DNA of 62,194 bases from an uncultured Clostridia bacterium. Its GTDB lineage: Bacteria > Bacillota > Clostridia > Christensenellales > Borkfalkiaceae. The stretch's first letter is position 1; every line of letters starts with the position of its first letter. The stretch is from positions 1 to 62,194 of the forward strand of contig CAKQWM010000012.1 in assembly GCA_934278995.1 (NCBI GenBank), written 5' to 3'. Below the pieces are notes generated by a model. The model saw only the letters and a list, made by a program, of their open reading frames with translations. It was not told the DNA's origin and searched no databases. Position numbers and translations under genes: made by a program. Below are positions 8,885-16,890 of the stretch, in pieces.

Positions 8885-8928
8885 AAAAATATTACCGTAA
8901 AAAATTTTCGTTAAGAAAATGATATGAT

Positions 8929-8957
8929 ATTTTATTTACTTTTTATTAAATTTGCAA
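8929..8957 (-). promoter_or_regulatory. Promoter of the MATE gene
   Basis: Minus strand TTGCAA (8957-8952), 17-base spacer, TAAAAT (8934-8929), about 45 bases upstream of the start codon. Confidence 0.55.
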
Positions 8958-9062
8958 GCGTTTTTTCGTCGTATTTTAAAAAAACACGAACTAATTTATA
9001 TCGATTGCAACTACTTTGGTAAAGCAACTTCGTGTAAATTTTTGACGGATTTTCGTAATCGC

Positions 9063-9091
9063 TTGCGAAAAGAAAAAAAATGTGTTAAAAT
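9063..9091 (+). promoter_or_regulatory. Promoter of the GNAT-TIR gene pair
   Basis: TTGCGA (9063-9068), 17-base spacer, TAAAAT (9086-9091), 70 bases before the GNAT start. No other promoter is seen before the TIR gene. Confidence 0.6.
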
Positions 9092-9160
9092 CTATCCGAA
9101 TCGTGAAATAAGCGATATCGTGACGCATTTTAGTCAAATCACGATTTTGAAGGTGAAAAA

Positions 9161-10258
9161 ATGATTTTACAAAGGGTAACGAGCAAAAACGACGAAAACT
9201 TCAATCAATCGTTTTCGCTTTATCTTTCGGCATTTCCCGCCGACGAAAGGAGAGAAGAAACCGAACACTTAAACGTTTTGAAAAAGTCCGATTTTCATTC
9301 GGACGTCATTATCGACGAAGGTAAGTTTATCGGTATTTTAATGTATTGGGAAGCCCCCGATTTTATTTTCCTCGAACATTTTGCTACTCTTCCCGAAGTA
9401 AGAGGAAAGGGTAAAGGCAAAATCGCTCTTGACAAACTTAAACAAAAAGGAAAACCCGTAATTCTCGAAATAGAAAATCCCATTGACGAAATAACCGAAA
9501 GACGTTACGGTTTTTACCATAGAAACGGCTTTATAATGAACGATTTTCGCCACGTTCAGGCAAGGTATCATTTGGGCGACGATGACGTCGAACTCAAACT
9601 GTTGTCTTATCCCGAAAAACTTTCCGAAAAAGAGTATCTGAATTTCGAGGCCTACTTGTCGAGAAACGTAGCGATTAAAATGCCCGTAAGCAAAGTTACC
9701 GTGCGCCCCATGACCGAAGACGACGATAAAAAAAGGGTTGCCGAATTTATTTACGAATCGGACAATTACATTTATCCTTACTGGTTTGACTCTGAAGATG
9801 ACGCGGTAAAAGTAATTTCCGAAATGATAGACGGAAAAACCTTGTATAATTACAAGAACGTTACAGTTGCCGAACACGACGGAAAAATAATAGGCGCGCT
9901 CGTGTCGCTTTATTCGCCGATTATAGAAAAAGAAGAAAATATTCTGGAAGCATTCCGCCTTGCCGGCGTAAAAGCCGACGAAAGAACCCATAAAATCTTC
10001 AACGATTATTACGCGCTTATGGCGGAACATAAAGACGGTTATTATCTTGCGAACGTTACCGTGGATAAACGATACAGAAGTTCAGGCGTAGCCTCGAAAC
10101 TTATAACCGAGGTTTTAAAGGGTAAAGGGTTTTCGAGGCTTGAATGCGTAAAGGCAAACGTGGGCGCCTGGAGGCTTTACGAAAGGCTGGGCTTTAAAAT
10201 AATAAACGAATATCCCGGCGTATTCGGGGTGCCTTGCTATTATATGGAAAAAGAATAA
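9161..10258 (+). CDS. Tandem GNAT-domain acetyltransferase
   Basis: 365 residues made of two GNAT folds. The first (about 1-150) has the acetyl-CoA loop variant LPEVRGKGKGKIAL and the GFYHRNGF element; the second (about 178-365) has VDKRYRSSGVASKLI and ends in AWRLYERLGFKI. GNAT proteins transfer acetyl or acyl groups from CoA to amines, antibiotics, tRNA or proteins; the substrate cannot be read here. The TIR-fusion gene follows after 10 bases on the same strand, so they are probably co-transcribed. The first domain's loop is lysine-rich and may be degenerate. Confidence 0.85.
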   Translation: MILQRVTSKNDENFNQSFSLYLSAFPADERREETEHLNVLKKSDFHSDVIIDEGKFIGILMYWEAPDFIFLEHFATLPEVRGKGKGKIALDKLKQKGKPVILEIENPIDEITERRYGFYHRNGFIMNDFRHVQARYHLGDDDVELKLLSYPEKLSEKEYLNFEAYLSRNVAIKMPVSKVTVRPMTEDDDKKRVAEFIYESDNYIYPYWFDSEDDAVKVISEMIDGKTLYNYKNVTVAEHDGKIIGALVSLYSPIIEKEENILEAFRLAGVKADERTHKIFNDYYALMAEHKDGYYLANVTVDKRYRSSGVASKLITEVLKGKGFSRLECVKANVGAWRLYERLGFKIINEYPGVFGVPCYYMEKE

Positions 10259-10268
10259 GGATAAAAAA

Positions 10269-11573
10269 ATGGACGTATTTATAAGTTACAGAAGAGACGG
10301 CGGTTACGCCTTGGCAAGATTGCTTTACGAATGGCTGAGAAAAGAAAATATTTCCGCGTTTTTGGATCTGGAGGAACTTCGTTCGGGACCTTTTAACGAA
10401 AAATTGTATTCCGCGATAGAAGAATGTCAGAATTTCGTTCTGGTTCTTCCCGCAAAGGCTCTCGACAGATGCTCGAACGAAAACGACTGGTTGAGATTAG
10501 AAATAGAACACGCCATAAAAAACAATAAAAACATAGTGCCTTTAATGGCTGACGGTTTTACGTTTCCTTCAGAACTTCCCGATTCCATAAAGTCGCTTCC
10601 TTTTTACAACGGCGTACCGGTTACGCGGGAGTATTTCGACGCGTCCATGGAAAAACTTATTTCCATGCTTAAAAACGTGCGTCCTAAAAATACGGAAGAA
10701 AACCTTCTTATACGGCACGAAGACGTAAGATATTATCTTGACGAGGACGAACAGGAAAGACACCGCCTCCGCGCCGAAGACGATCTGATGTGCCGTTACG
10801 AAGAACCGATCGTGAAAAAACTTCTCAAAGGCAAGGAAAACGTCGTTTGTCTGGAAGTAAACTCTTTAAACCCCGAAAGCGCGATGCAACGGCTCGAATA
10901 CCAGGAAGTCTCCAAAGTTATCGCGCTTACTTATAGCGACGTCATCGAAAAAAGAGGCAACGAAATATCCAACGACGACAAAGTAAAGTTTTTCAAAGTA
11001 ACTTTTGAAGCCGATGATTTAGAAGATCAGATAGAAGATTGCCTCAAAAAAGCGGGCGTAAGAGGTGTTGATTTCGTATGCCTTTCAATGGCGATAATGG
11101 ATTTTAAAAAGCCTTTCAGAGTTTTACAAGCCATCGGCAACTGTCTTAACGACGACGCCGTAATGCTTATAAGAGACGTTGACGACGGAGCCGTTTTCGC
11201 TTATCCCGACAAAGACGGGTATTTTAAAAAATTTCAATCTTTCTATATTCACGATAAATACAGCGGTTTCAGATACACGGGCAGGCAAATTTTTTCTTAT
11301 CTTAAAAGAATCGATGCCAAATCCGTTTGTCTCGAGCATTTCGGAATAGATACGTCCGATATGTCGAGAAGGGACAAAAAAGCCCTTTTTGAATCCTGGT
11401 TCAGTTTTATTCCCAACGATTTCAATCGTATGTATAAAGAAGATCCCGACAACAAAGTCGCAAAAGCGGTTATCGATTTTTGCGACGACTATTACGACGA
11501 TTTATACGAGCAATTCTTTTCAAACGACACTATATTTTCCGCGGGTTACGTAATTTATTCCGCTAAATTTTAA
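10269..11573 (+). CDS. TIR domain fused to a methyltransferase-like domain
   Basis: 434 residues. Residues 1-138 form a TIR domain: MDVFISYRRDGG, then FLDLEELRSGPF, and NDWLRLEIEHAI, whose first Glu matches the catalytic Glu of NAD-cleaving TIRs. After a charged linker, residues about 165-434 resemble a class I SAM methyltransferase: NVVCLEVNSLNPESAM in the place of motif I, then VDFVCLSMAIMDF and DDAVMLIRDVDDG. The glycine-rich SAM loop is poorly kept, so binding of SAM or another nucleotide is uncertain. An AAGGA site precedes the ATG. Bacterial TIR proteins are often NAD-consuming or signal-generating defence effectors, but no recognised defence partner is adjacent. Function is inferred. 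Confidence 0.75.
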   Translation: MDVFISYRRDGGYALARLLYEWLRKENISAFLDLEELRSGPFNEKLYSAIEECQNFVLVLPAKALDRCSNENDWLRLEIEHAIKNNKNIVPLMADGFTFPSELPDSIKSLPFYNGVPVTREYFDASMEKLISMLKNVRPKNTEENLLIRHEDVRYYLDEDEQERHRLRAEDDLMCRYEEPIVKKLLKGKENVVCLEVNSLNPESAMQRLEYQEVSKVIALTYSDVIEKRGNEISNDDKVKFFKVTFEADDLEDQIEDCLKKAGVRGVDFVCLSMAIMDFKKPFRVLQAIGNCLNDDAVMLIRDVDDGAVFAYPDKDGYFKKFQSFYIHDKYSGFRYTGRQIFSYLKRIDAKSVCLEHFGIDTSDMSRRDKKALFESWFSFIPNDFNRMYKEDPDNKVAKAVIDFCDDYYDDLYEQFFSNDTIFSAGYVIYSAKF

Positions 11574-11704
11574 CTTATAACCGAAGAAAACCCTTTCGTT
11601 TTGAAACTTGCTAAAATTAAATATCGGGGAGAGAAAACGTTCAGGTTTTCAACCGATTTTTGTGCGTTTGCAATAATTTTTTCAAGGTTCATACGTAAAA
11701 CTCT

Positions 11705-11732
11705 TTGACATAAAAAATTTTTTTAGTAAAAT
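11705..11732 (+). promoter_or_regulatory. Orphan promoter without a downstream protein gene
   Basis: TTGACA (11705-11710), 16-base spacer, TAAAAT (11727-11732). The only things downstream before the terminator are two hairpins. Confidence 0.6.
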
Positions 11733-11738
11733 TAAAGC

Positions 11739-11800
11739 GAACTATTAGGCGAGGGGCTTGCGCCCCTGCCGTTCGGATTGCGGTTTATTTACCGCTTTTT
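11739..11800 (+). ncRNA. Candidate small RNA of about 60 nt
   Basis: Starting about 7 bases after the orphan -10 box, the transcript would contain AGGGGCTTGCGCCCCT (a stable hairpin, 11753-11768) and then GCGGT-TTATTT-ACCGC followed by five T (11780-11800), shaped like a short intrinsic terminator. No reading frame fits. It overlaps a coding remnant on the other strand, so the hairpins could be fortuitous. Confidence 0.35.
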
Positions 11801-11909
11801 GTAGCCTTGCTGACTTTGACGGTTACGCTTGCAACTTTACCGTCTTTGTCGTAAGTTACTTTGATGTAACTTACTTCGTAGCAAGGCTTTTTCGTTTGCT
11901 TTTATATAT
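11785..11909 (-). pseudogene. Remnant of a C-terminal coding segment
   Basis: The minus strand reads through about 40 sense codons ending in TAA at 11785, giving a protein-like tail with YIKVTYDKDGKVASVTVKV and a Lys-rich end. A stop codon lies just upstream and there is no start codon, so this looks like the leftover 3' end of a beta-rich surface or lipoprotein gene. A 9-base inverted repeat (GTAAGTTAC...GTAACTTAC) lies inside it. Confidence 0.35.
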
Positions 11910-12017
11910 GAACGAATGCGCGTATGCAAAGATAAGACGGCAAGTATAAAAGTAAAAACGGTTTATATAAGAAAAAACGGTTTATGTAAGAGGGAACGAC
12001 AAAACAACGCAGAATAA

Positions 12018-12058
12018 ACAAGCGACGGAAGAGATGTTACTTCCGTCGCTTGTTTTTT
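12018..12058. terminator. Bidirectional terminator
   Basis: ACAAGCGACGGAAG and CTTCCGTCGCTTGT form a 14-bp stem with an 8-base loop and a T-run. It separates the TIR gene side from the convergent zinc-ribbon gene. Confidence 0.85.
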
Positions 12059-12110
12059 ATTGTTTATTACTTATTAAATATAATTTTAATGTCGAAGATT
12101 TTCCGTTACG

Positions 12111-12677
12111 TCACAGTTTTCTTCCGCAGTTAGGGCAGAAACGGTCGTTTTCTCCGACAGACTCGTTGCAAGTAGGGCAGGCTTTTTGCATCGGTTTACC
12201 GCAGTCCGAACAAAATTTTGCGTCCGTTAAGTTTTTATGCCCGCAAGAAGGGCAAACGTCGAATTTTTGTTCATCTTCCCGCGCTTGCTCGTTTTTGGCT
12301 TCGTCGGGTTCTGTAGTTGCGTCTTTAACCGTGTTAACAATCGTTTGTATCGCAGGCGCAACGTCCTTTGCCGCTTCGTTTATAACGGGCGCCGATTCGT
12401 TTTTACCGTAAGTTATAAACTCCCTCTGGAAGCCGAAAATCAACATAACGGTTCCCGCCGCAATAAGGGGAAGCCCTATAAAGCACAAGAAGAACAAAGT
12501 AGGAATGCTTTGTTTAACGCCGGTGAAGCAAAGGAAGAAGTCTATAAACCCCGCCAGCGCGCAAATCGCGCCTACGGCTAAAAATATAAAACCTAAAATT
12601 TTAAGCGTTTTTTTGATTTTCAGATGTTTTTGCTGTTGCTGTTCGCGGATATACTCGTTATAATCGAAATTGCTCAT
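12111..12677 (-). CDS. Zinc-ribbon membrane protein
   Basis: 188 residues from the ATG at 12677, which has AAGGAGC 6-7 bases upstream; the longer frame to 12722 has no site. A short Gln-rich start is followed by two membrane helices (about 25-48 and 62-85), a linker, and a C-terminal double zinc ribbon with four CxxC knuckles (CPSCG, CSDCG, CPTCN, CPNCG). This layout of membrane hairpin plus zinc ribbon is common in Firmicutes and its role is unknown; the ribbon would be cytoplasmic. It has its own promoter and terminator. Confidence 0.8.
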   Translation of the reverse strand: MSNFDYNEYIREQQQQKHLKIKKTLKILGFIFLAVGAICALAGFIDFFLCFTGVKQSIPTLFFLCFIGLPLIAAGTVMLIFGFQREFITYGKNESAPVINEAAKDVAPAIQTIVNTVKDATTEPDEAKNEQAREDEQKFDVCPSCGHKNLTDAKFCSDCGKPMQKACPTCNESVGENDRFCPNCGRKL

Positions 12678-12739
12678 TTTTTGCTCCTTTTTGTTAAAAA
12701 TGTCGGTAAAAGCCTTAATCAAAGCCGATTTACGATATT

Positions 12740-12768
12740 ATTATATCAACGCGAGCATAGTTTGTCAA
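12740..12768 (-). promoter_or_regulatory. Promoter of the zinc-ribbon gene
   Basis: Minus strand TTGACA (12768-12763), 17-base spacer, TATAAT (12745-12740): perfect consensus. Confidence 0.8.
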
Positions 12769-12877
12769 CGGAAAAATCGAAATCATACGAGTTTTAATTT
12801 TTTTTAAATTCGTTACGGAATTTAGGTAAATTTAAGGTTTTAGTCGTAAACTTTTTTTGTAAACAGGAGGTATCCTT

Positions 12878-14791
12878 ATGAAAATTTCAAAACGTAAAAA
12901 ACTTTTGGCAACAATAACGTCGTTTATTCTCGTTCTTTGTCTTACCGCCTTCGTATCATGCTCTCAGGGCGGTAACGGCGGATTCGTAAACCCCGGCGAC
13001 AACTTAGGCGGCGGCGGTACCGCGGAAAAACCCGACGCGATAGTTTCTTCGGAAACCGAAAATCTTATAAGCGCGGCGGGCGCAGTTGACTTCGGCGCTC
13101 TTAAAGAAGACGTTTCTCTTGACGGCGCCGTCGCGCTTTCGGATAAAACGGTGGAAATCACGGAAAACGGCGTCTATATTTTATCGGGAAGTTACACAAA
13201 GTTAAGCGTTAAAAAAGGAGTAACCGCGCGCGTTATATTAAACGGCGCTACTATTTCAAACACAAACGGAAATGCTTTTTCTACCGGTAAAAATTGCGAA
13301 ATTACTCTCACCGTTTTAGGCGAAAATTATATATCCAACGCGGGTGAAGACGTAAACGCGCTTCACGTTAAAGGAACTCTTAAAATCAACGGCAACGGCG
13401 CTTTAACCGTAAAAAGCGATTCCAAAAGCGCCGTAAAGGTAAGCGAAGGTTTGTACGTAACGGGCGCGACACTAAATTTAACCGCGGTAAACCATGGGAT
13501 ATCTGCGTCTTTTATCGCAACGGATTCTGTAGCGATAAAAGTTTCGTCTTCCGGTAAGGACGGTTTGCACGCCGAATGTGACTACGACGAACCCTACGAC
13601 GAATCGGCTTGCGTATTTAACGTAAGCGAAGGTTTCGTATCTATGCTGAACACCGATTACGAATGTAACGTAAAAGGCGACGGGATACAAGCCGACACTT
13701 TCGTTTATATAGACGGCGGTAATTATAATATCGTAACCGAAGGCGATTTCGTGACCAAAACCGCGGAGAATATAGCAACGTACGGTTTGACGGCAGACGA
13801 TTTCAGATTCGTTCGTCGGGGAAGGGCCTATGAAAAAGTCGCAAGCGATTACAAAGGAAGTTCGACTTTATACGCGCCGACGCAAGGTTGCAAAGGTATC
13901 AAAGCGGGAGAAATCGAATACGATCTCGACGGCGACGGCGAAGACGATAAAATTATAACAGAAAACGCCGACTATACGATTATGATAAAAAGCGGTAATA
14001 TAACGGTTGATTCTTCGGACGACGCCATACATTCCAATACGGGCGACGTATATATTTACGGCGGTAAACTCGTTTTATCCACCTACGACGACGGTATAAC
14101 GGCAGACAATCTCGTAAAAATTTACGGCGGAGAAATCTCGGTTGAAAGTTCTTACGAAGGCATAGAAGGCGCATACGTCGAAATTTCAGACGGAACGATT
14201 AACGTAAACGCTTCCGACGACGGACTGAACGCCGCTTCAGACGACGAAAGCGTAGTCGAACATATAATAATTTCCGGCGGCTTCGTTACCGTAAAAGCCT
14301 ACGGCGACGGCATAGATTCAAACGGAAGCGTGCTGATAAGCGGCGGTAAAGTTATCGTTCACGGACCTGTTAACGGCGGAAACGGCGGACTCGATTCCGA
14401 CAGGGGAGTTCTGGTAACGGGCGGAACGCTGTTCGTTACGTCGGCGCTCGGTATGGTCGAAACGCCGGGGAAAAATTCCACGCAATACGTTTTGTCGTTT
14501 GCTTCGGAATCGAACCTTACGGCGGGTTGCGTAATCGGGATAAAAGATTCCGACGGAAAAGAACTGCTTTCGGTCGAACTCGAACACTCCGGTAGATCCG
14601 TAATAGTCAGTTTGAACGAGTTTGAAAAAAACGCGACCTACTCTATATACAAAGATAACGAATTATTAAGCGAATTTACAATATCCGATATTTTAACTTA
14701 CGTAGGAAGCAATATGGGCGCGGGAGGTCAAAACGGAGGAATGGGCGGAATGGGAACTCGTCCCGGCGGAAACCCTCCTCAAAGAAACTAA
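12878..14791 (+). CDS. Cthe_2159-like carbohydrate-binding lipoprotein
   Basis: 637 residues with a lipoprotein signal peptide (lipobox FVSC, Cys28) and a perfect AGGAGG site 7 bases before the ATG. The mature part is rich in short repeats of the kind I.GG...V.S...DGI (from about residue 100 to 540), expected for a right-handed parallel beta-helix. Asp-rich loops (LDGDGEDD, SSDDAIHSN) suggest calcium binding. This matches the Cthe_2159/DUF4353 family of polygalacturonate-binding surface proteins. The C-terminus is a Gly/Met-rich tail (GGMGGMG). It probably sits on the outer membrane face and binds polysaccharide; catalysis is not evident. Confidence 0.8.
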   Translation: MKISKRKKLLATITSFILVLCLTAFVSCSQGGNGGFVNPGDNLGGGGTAEKPDAIVSSETENLISAAGAVDFGALKEDVSLDGAVALSDKTVEITENGVYILSGSYTKLSVKKGVTARVILNGATISNTNGNAFSTGKNCEITLTVLGENYISNAGEDVNALHVKGTLKINGNGALTVKSDSKSAVKVSEGLYVTGATLNLTAVNHGISASFIATDSVAIKVSSSGKDGLHAECDYDEPYDESACVFNVSEGFVSMLNTDYECNVKGDGIQADTFVYIDGGNYNIVTEGDFVTKTAENIATYGLTADDFRFVRRGRAYEKVASDYKGSSTLYAPTQGCKGIKAGEIEYDLDGDGEDDKIITENADYTIMIKSGNITVDSSDDAIHSNTGDVYIYGGKLVLSTYDDGITADNLVKIYGGEISVESSYEGIEGAYVEISDGTINVNASDDGLNAASDDESVVEHIIISGGFVTVKAYGDGIDSNGSVLISGGKVIVHGPVNGGNGGLDSDRGVLVTGGTLFVTSALGMVETPGKNSTQYVLSFASESNLTAGCVIGIKDSDGKELLSVELEHSGRSVIVSLNEFEKNATYSIYKDNELLSEFTISDILTYVGSNMGAGGQNGGMGGMGTRPGGNPPQRN

Positions 14792-14814
14792 AAATAGGGC
14801 TATAAGCCCGTAAA
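14792..14814 (-). repeat. Dispersed GGCTTATAG element, copy 3
   Basis: Minus strand reads TTACGGGCTTATAGCCCTA then TTTTTA. It begins 1 base after the stop of the beta-helix gene. Confidence 0.6.
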
Positions 14815-14841
14815 TAGATATTTTTGGTATAAATAAGACGT

Positions 14842-14873
14842 AAAAAACCGTTTCTTTTTGAAACGGTTTTTTA
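14842..14873. terminator. Terminator after the beta-helix lipoprotein gene
   Basis: AAAAAACCGTTTC-TTTTT-GAAACGGTTTTTT, a strong stem with A- and T-runs on either side. Confidence 0.85.
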
Positions 14874-14884
14874 TGTAAAAGTCG

Positions 14885-14913
14885 TTGCCTTATTTTGTAA
14901 AAAGTGATATAAT
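14885..14913 (+). promoter_or_regulatory. Promoter of the membrane-protein gene at 14946
   Basis: TTGCCT (14885-14890), 17-base spacer, TATAAT (14908-14913). Confidence 0.65.
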
Positions 14914-14945
14914 GTAAGCGAAAATAAACGGCAGGTCGTGTTTTT

Positions 14946-15398
14946 ATGAAAAGAAGCGGAAACATTTATTTCGGTTGTTGCATTTCCGTTATAGGTTTAT
15001 TTTTGTACGTTTTGGCGCAAGCGGTCAAAACAGGTGAAAATCTGACCGCATACCTTGCGGTCGTTTGCGTTGCCGCGGCGGCTTTGTTGCTCGGCGTTAC
15101 GGAAATTATAATTTGCTGTTTCGACGCCGAAACGAAAAAACGCGGAAAAGAAAGCGTTGCAACGGTAGTTTTTGTAAAAAAGCCCGAAAATAAAGATACG
15201 TTTATTTCAAACGGGAAAACTTATCCCGTCGTATATAGTTATATCGCTACGTCCGGGAAAGAAAAACGCTTCAAAACTTATCTAAGGAAAAACCTTGCGG
15301 AAAATCTTAACGAAGGCGACGCGGTTCCTATAATTTTATATAAAGAACGCGGTCTTATAGACTTTAAAAAGTTAAATTCAAGTATCGAAAATTTATAA
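14946..15398 (+). CDS. Membrane protein with DUF3592-like domain
   Basis: 150 residues: two membrane helices (about 8-26 and 38-60) followed by a soluble domain of about 85 residues with alternating strands (VATVVFVKKP, YPVVYSYIATSG, RFKTYLRKN, GDAVPIILY). The arrangement is like DUF3592 proteins, whose function is unknown. It has its own promoter. The decarboxylase gene follows 49 bases downstream on the same strand, with an element-like sequence between. Confidence 0.6.
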   Translation: MKRSGNIYFGCCISVIGLFLYVLAQAVKTGENLTAYLAVVCVAAAALLLGVTEIIICCFDAETKKRGKESVATVVFVKKPENKDTFISNGKTYPVVYSYIATSGKEKRFKTYLRKNLAENLNEGDAVPIILYKERGLIDFKKLNSSIENL

Positions 15399-15399
15399 A

Positions 15400-15426
15400 A
15401 GTCCCCCTATAGTACCGTTAATTAAC
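15400..15426 (-). repeat. Dispersed GGCTTATAG element, copy 4 (divergent)
   Basis: Minus strand reads TTAACGGTACTATAG then GGGGACTTTT. The middle departs from the core, but both flanks and the GACTTTT tail match. It lies between two same-strand genes. Confidence 0.45.
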
Positions 15427-15447
15427 GATTTTTAAAGGAAGTTACAA

Positions 15448-16839
15448 ATGGAAGAGTTTTTAGGTATCGGTTCCGATATGCAAAACGTTTATGATAAAGC
15501 AAAGGAAAAACTGTTCAACACCGACGAGGTTTTAGACGAAAACACGAAAACGCTTATAGGCGATTACGTGGAAGAATTAAAATGTAAAGCGTCCTATTTT
15601 GAAAGGCTTATTTTGCGTTACGGAAGTTTGCTCGACTACGACGAATTAAAAAATCACGGTTTCGGTAAAGATAAAATATCGAAAATTTTCGACGAAGATA
15701 AAGCCTATCTTGAAAGCGTCGAAAATTTTTACGAAGACAATCACAAAAAAAGGGAATATATGTTCGGTTACCCCTCGAATATGGAAAACGATTCCTGTTT
15801 GTCTTCGTATCTTCGTTATTTAGAGAGTAAATTGTATCTTATGAATAATTGCGGCGATCCTTACGAACGCGGTAATTACGGAATGGACAGCAAAGAAACG
15901 GAAAGAAAAATTCTTGAAATTTTTGCCGAAAACTACGGGCTTAAAAAGGGCGAATACTGGGGCTACGTTACGTCGGGCGGAACCGAAAGCAATTTTTGGG
16001 CTATACGCGAAGGTTTTTCAAGATATCCGGGCGGAATTTTATACTTTTCAAAAGAAGCGCATTACAGCGTCGAAAAGTTTGTTTCCGCTTCTTCCGCCGT
16101 TTACCCGTACGTTAAGGTCGAAACTTTGCCAAACGGTAAAATAAGCGTTGAAGATTTTAAAAACAAGGTTGCCGAAAATAATAAAAAGTACGGCTATAAG
16201 CCCGTTATCCTCGTTTTAACCTGGGGTACTACGAAAGAAGGCGCTATAGACGACGTTAAAGAAATTACAGATTATCTTAAAAACGAAGGTATCGAATATT
16301 ATTGTCATCTTGACGCCGCGTTGTTCGGTGGTATAGACAAACGTCAATTAAACGCGCCGTCAATAACCGACGTTTTAAGTTTAAACGTGGATTCCGTTTC
16401 GGTAAGTCTGCACAAATATCTCGGAGCGGCGCGAGCGAACGGTATTCTGATTTCTTTAAAAAAAGGTCTGAGTAAAAAAATCGATTATATCGGACAAGAT
16501 GATTCTACGTTTTTAGGCTCGCGTGATTTTCCGCCTTTTTCGACTTTACAGCGTATCAAAGAATTTAAATCGAGAAAAACTGACGACCATTATTATAAAA
16601 ACGTAAAGTATTTTGCCAATCTTTTAAACGAAAACGGGATATTTTTTGAAACCTTCAACGATAAAACCAACATATTCGTCATAAATAAGCCGAGCGAAGC
16701 GCTTTGCAAAAAGTATCAACTTGCCACGTTTTCCGCCGACGGAGCGGAAAAAGCGCATATAATAATTATGCCTTTTCACAGCGTAAAGATTATGAAGGAA
16801 TTCGCTTCAGATCTTAGAAACGACCTTAAGCGTTTTTAA
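15448..16839 (+). CDS. PLP-dependent decarboxylase, histidine-decarboxylase-like
   Basis: 463 residues of the group II PLP decarboxylase superfamily. TSGGTESNFWAIR (about 175) is the phosphate-binding region, HLDAALFGG contains the Asp that pairs with the pyridine nitrogen, and SVSLHKYLG holds the Schiff-base Lys. The GTTKEGAIDD stretch and overall length resemble PLP histidine decarboxylases more than glutamate decarboxylases. If so it makes histamine and CO2. The next gene encodes a PfoR-like membrane protein, not an obvious histidine/histamine antiporter. The N-terminal 100 residues are a charged helical extension. An AAGGAAG site precedes the start. Confidence 0.8.
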   Translation: MEEFLGIGSDMQNVYDKAKEKLFNTDEVLDENTKTLIGDYVEELKCKASYFERLILRYGSLLDYDELKNHGFGKDKISKIFDEDKAYLESVENFYEDNHKKREYMFGYPSNMENDSCLSSYLRYLESKLYLMNNCGDPYERGNYGMDSKETERKILEIFAENYGLKKGEYWGYVTSGGTESNFWAIREGFSRYPGGILYFSKEAHYSVEKFVSASSAVYPYVKVETLPNGKISVEDFKNKVAENNKKYGYKPVILVLTWGTTKEGAIDDVKEITDYLKNEGIEYYCHLDAALFGGIDKRQLNAPSITDVLSLNVDSVSVSLHKYLGAARANGILISLKKGLSKKIDYIGQDDSTFLGSRDFPPFSTLQRIKEFKSRKTDDHYYKNVKYFANLLNENGIFFETFNDKTNIFVINKPSEALCKKYQLATFSADGAEKAHIIIMPFHSVKIMKEFASDLRNDLKRF

Positions 16840-16890
16840 ACAAGTTTACCTGAAAGAGGGTAATACGCAGAAAAAGCAAAAGAGGTTAAT

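Larger units (their letters stand above)
11574..12110. other. 537-base gap: candidate sRNA, gene remnant, terminator
   Basis: No intact gene is visible. It holds a plus-strand promoter with two hairpins downstream (candidate small RNA), a minus-strand coding remnant overlapping these, and a strong bidirectional terminator at 12018-12058. Confidence 0.6.

Noticed and set aside
8952..9164. 70-codon frame before the GNAT gene
   Set aside because: It overlaps a good promoter and lacks a ribosome-binding site.
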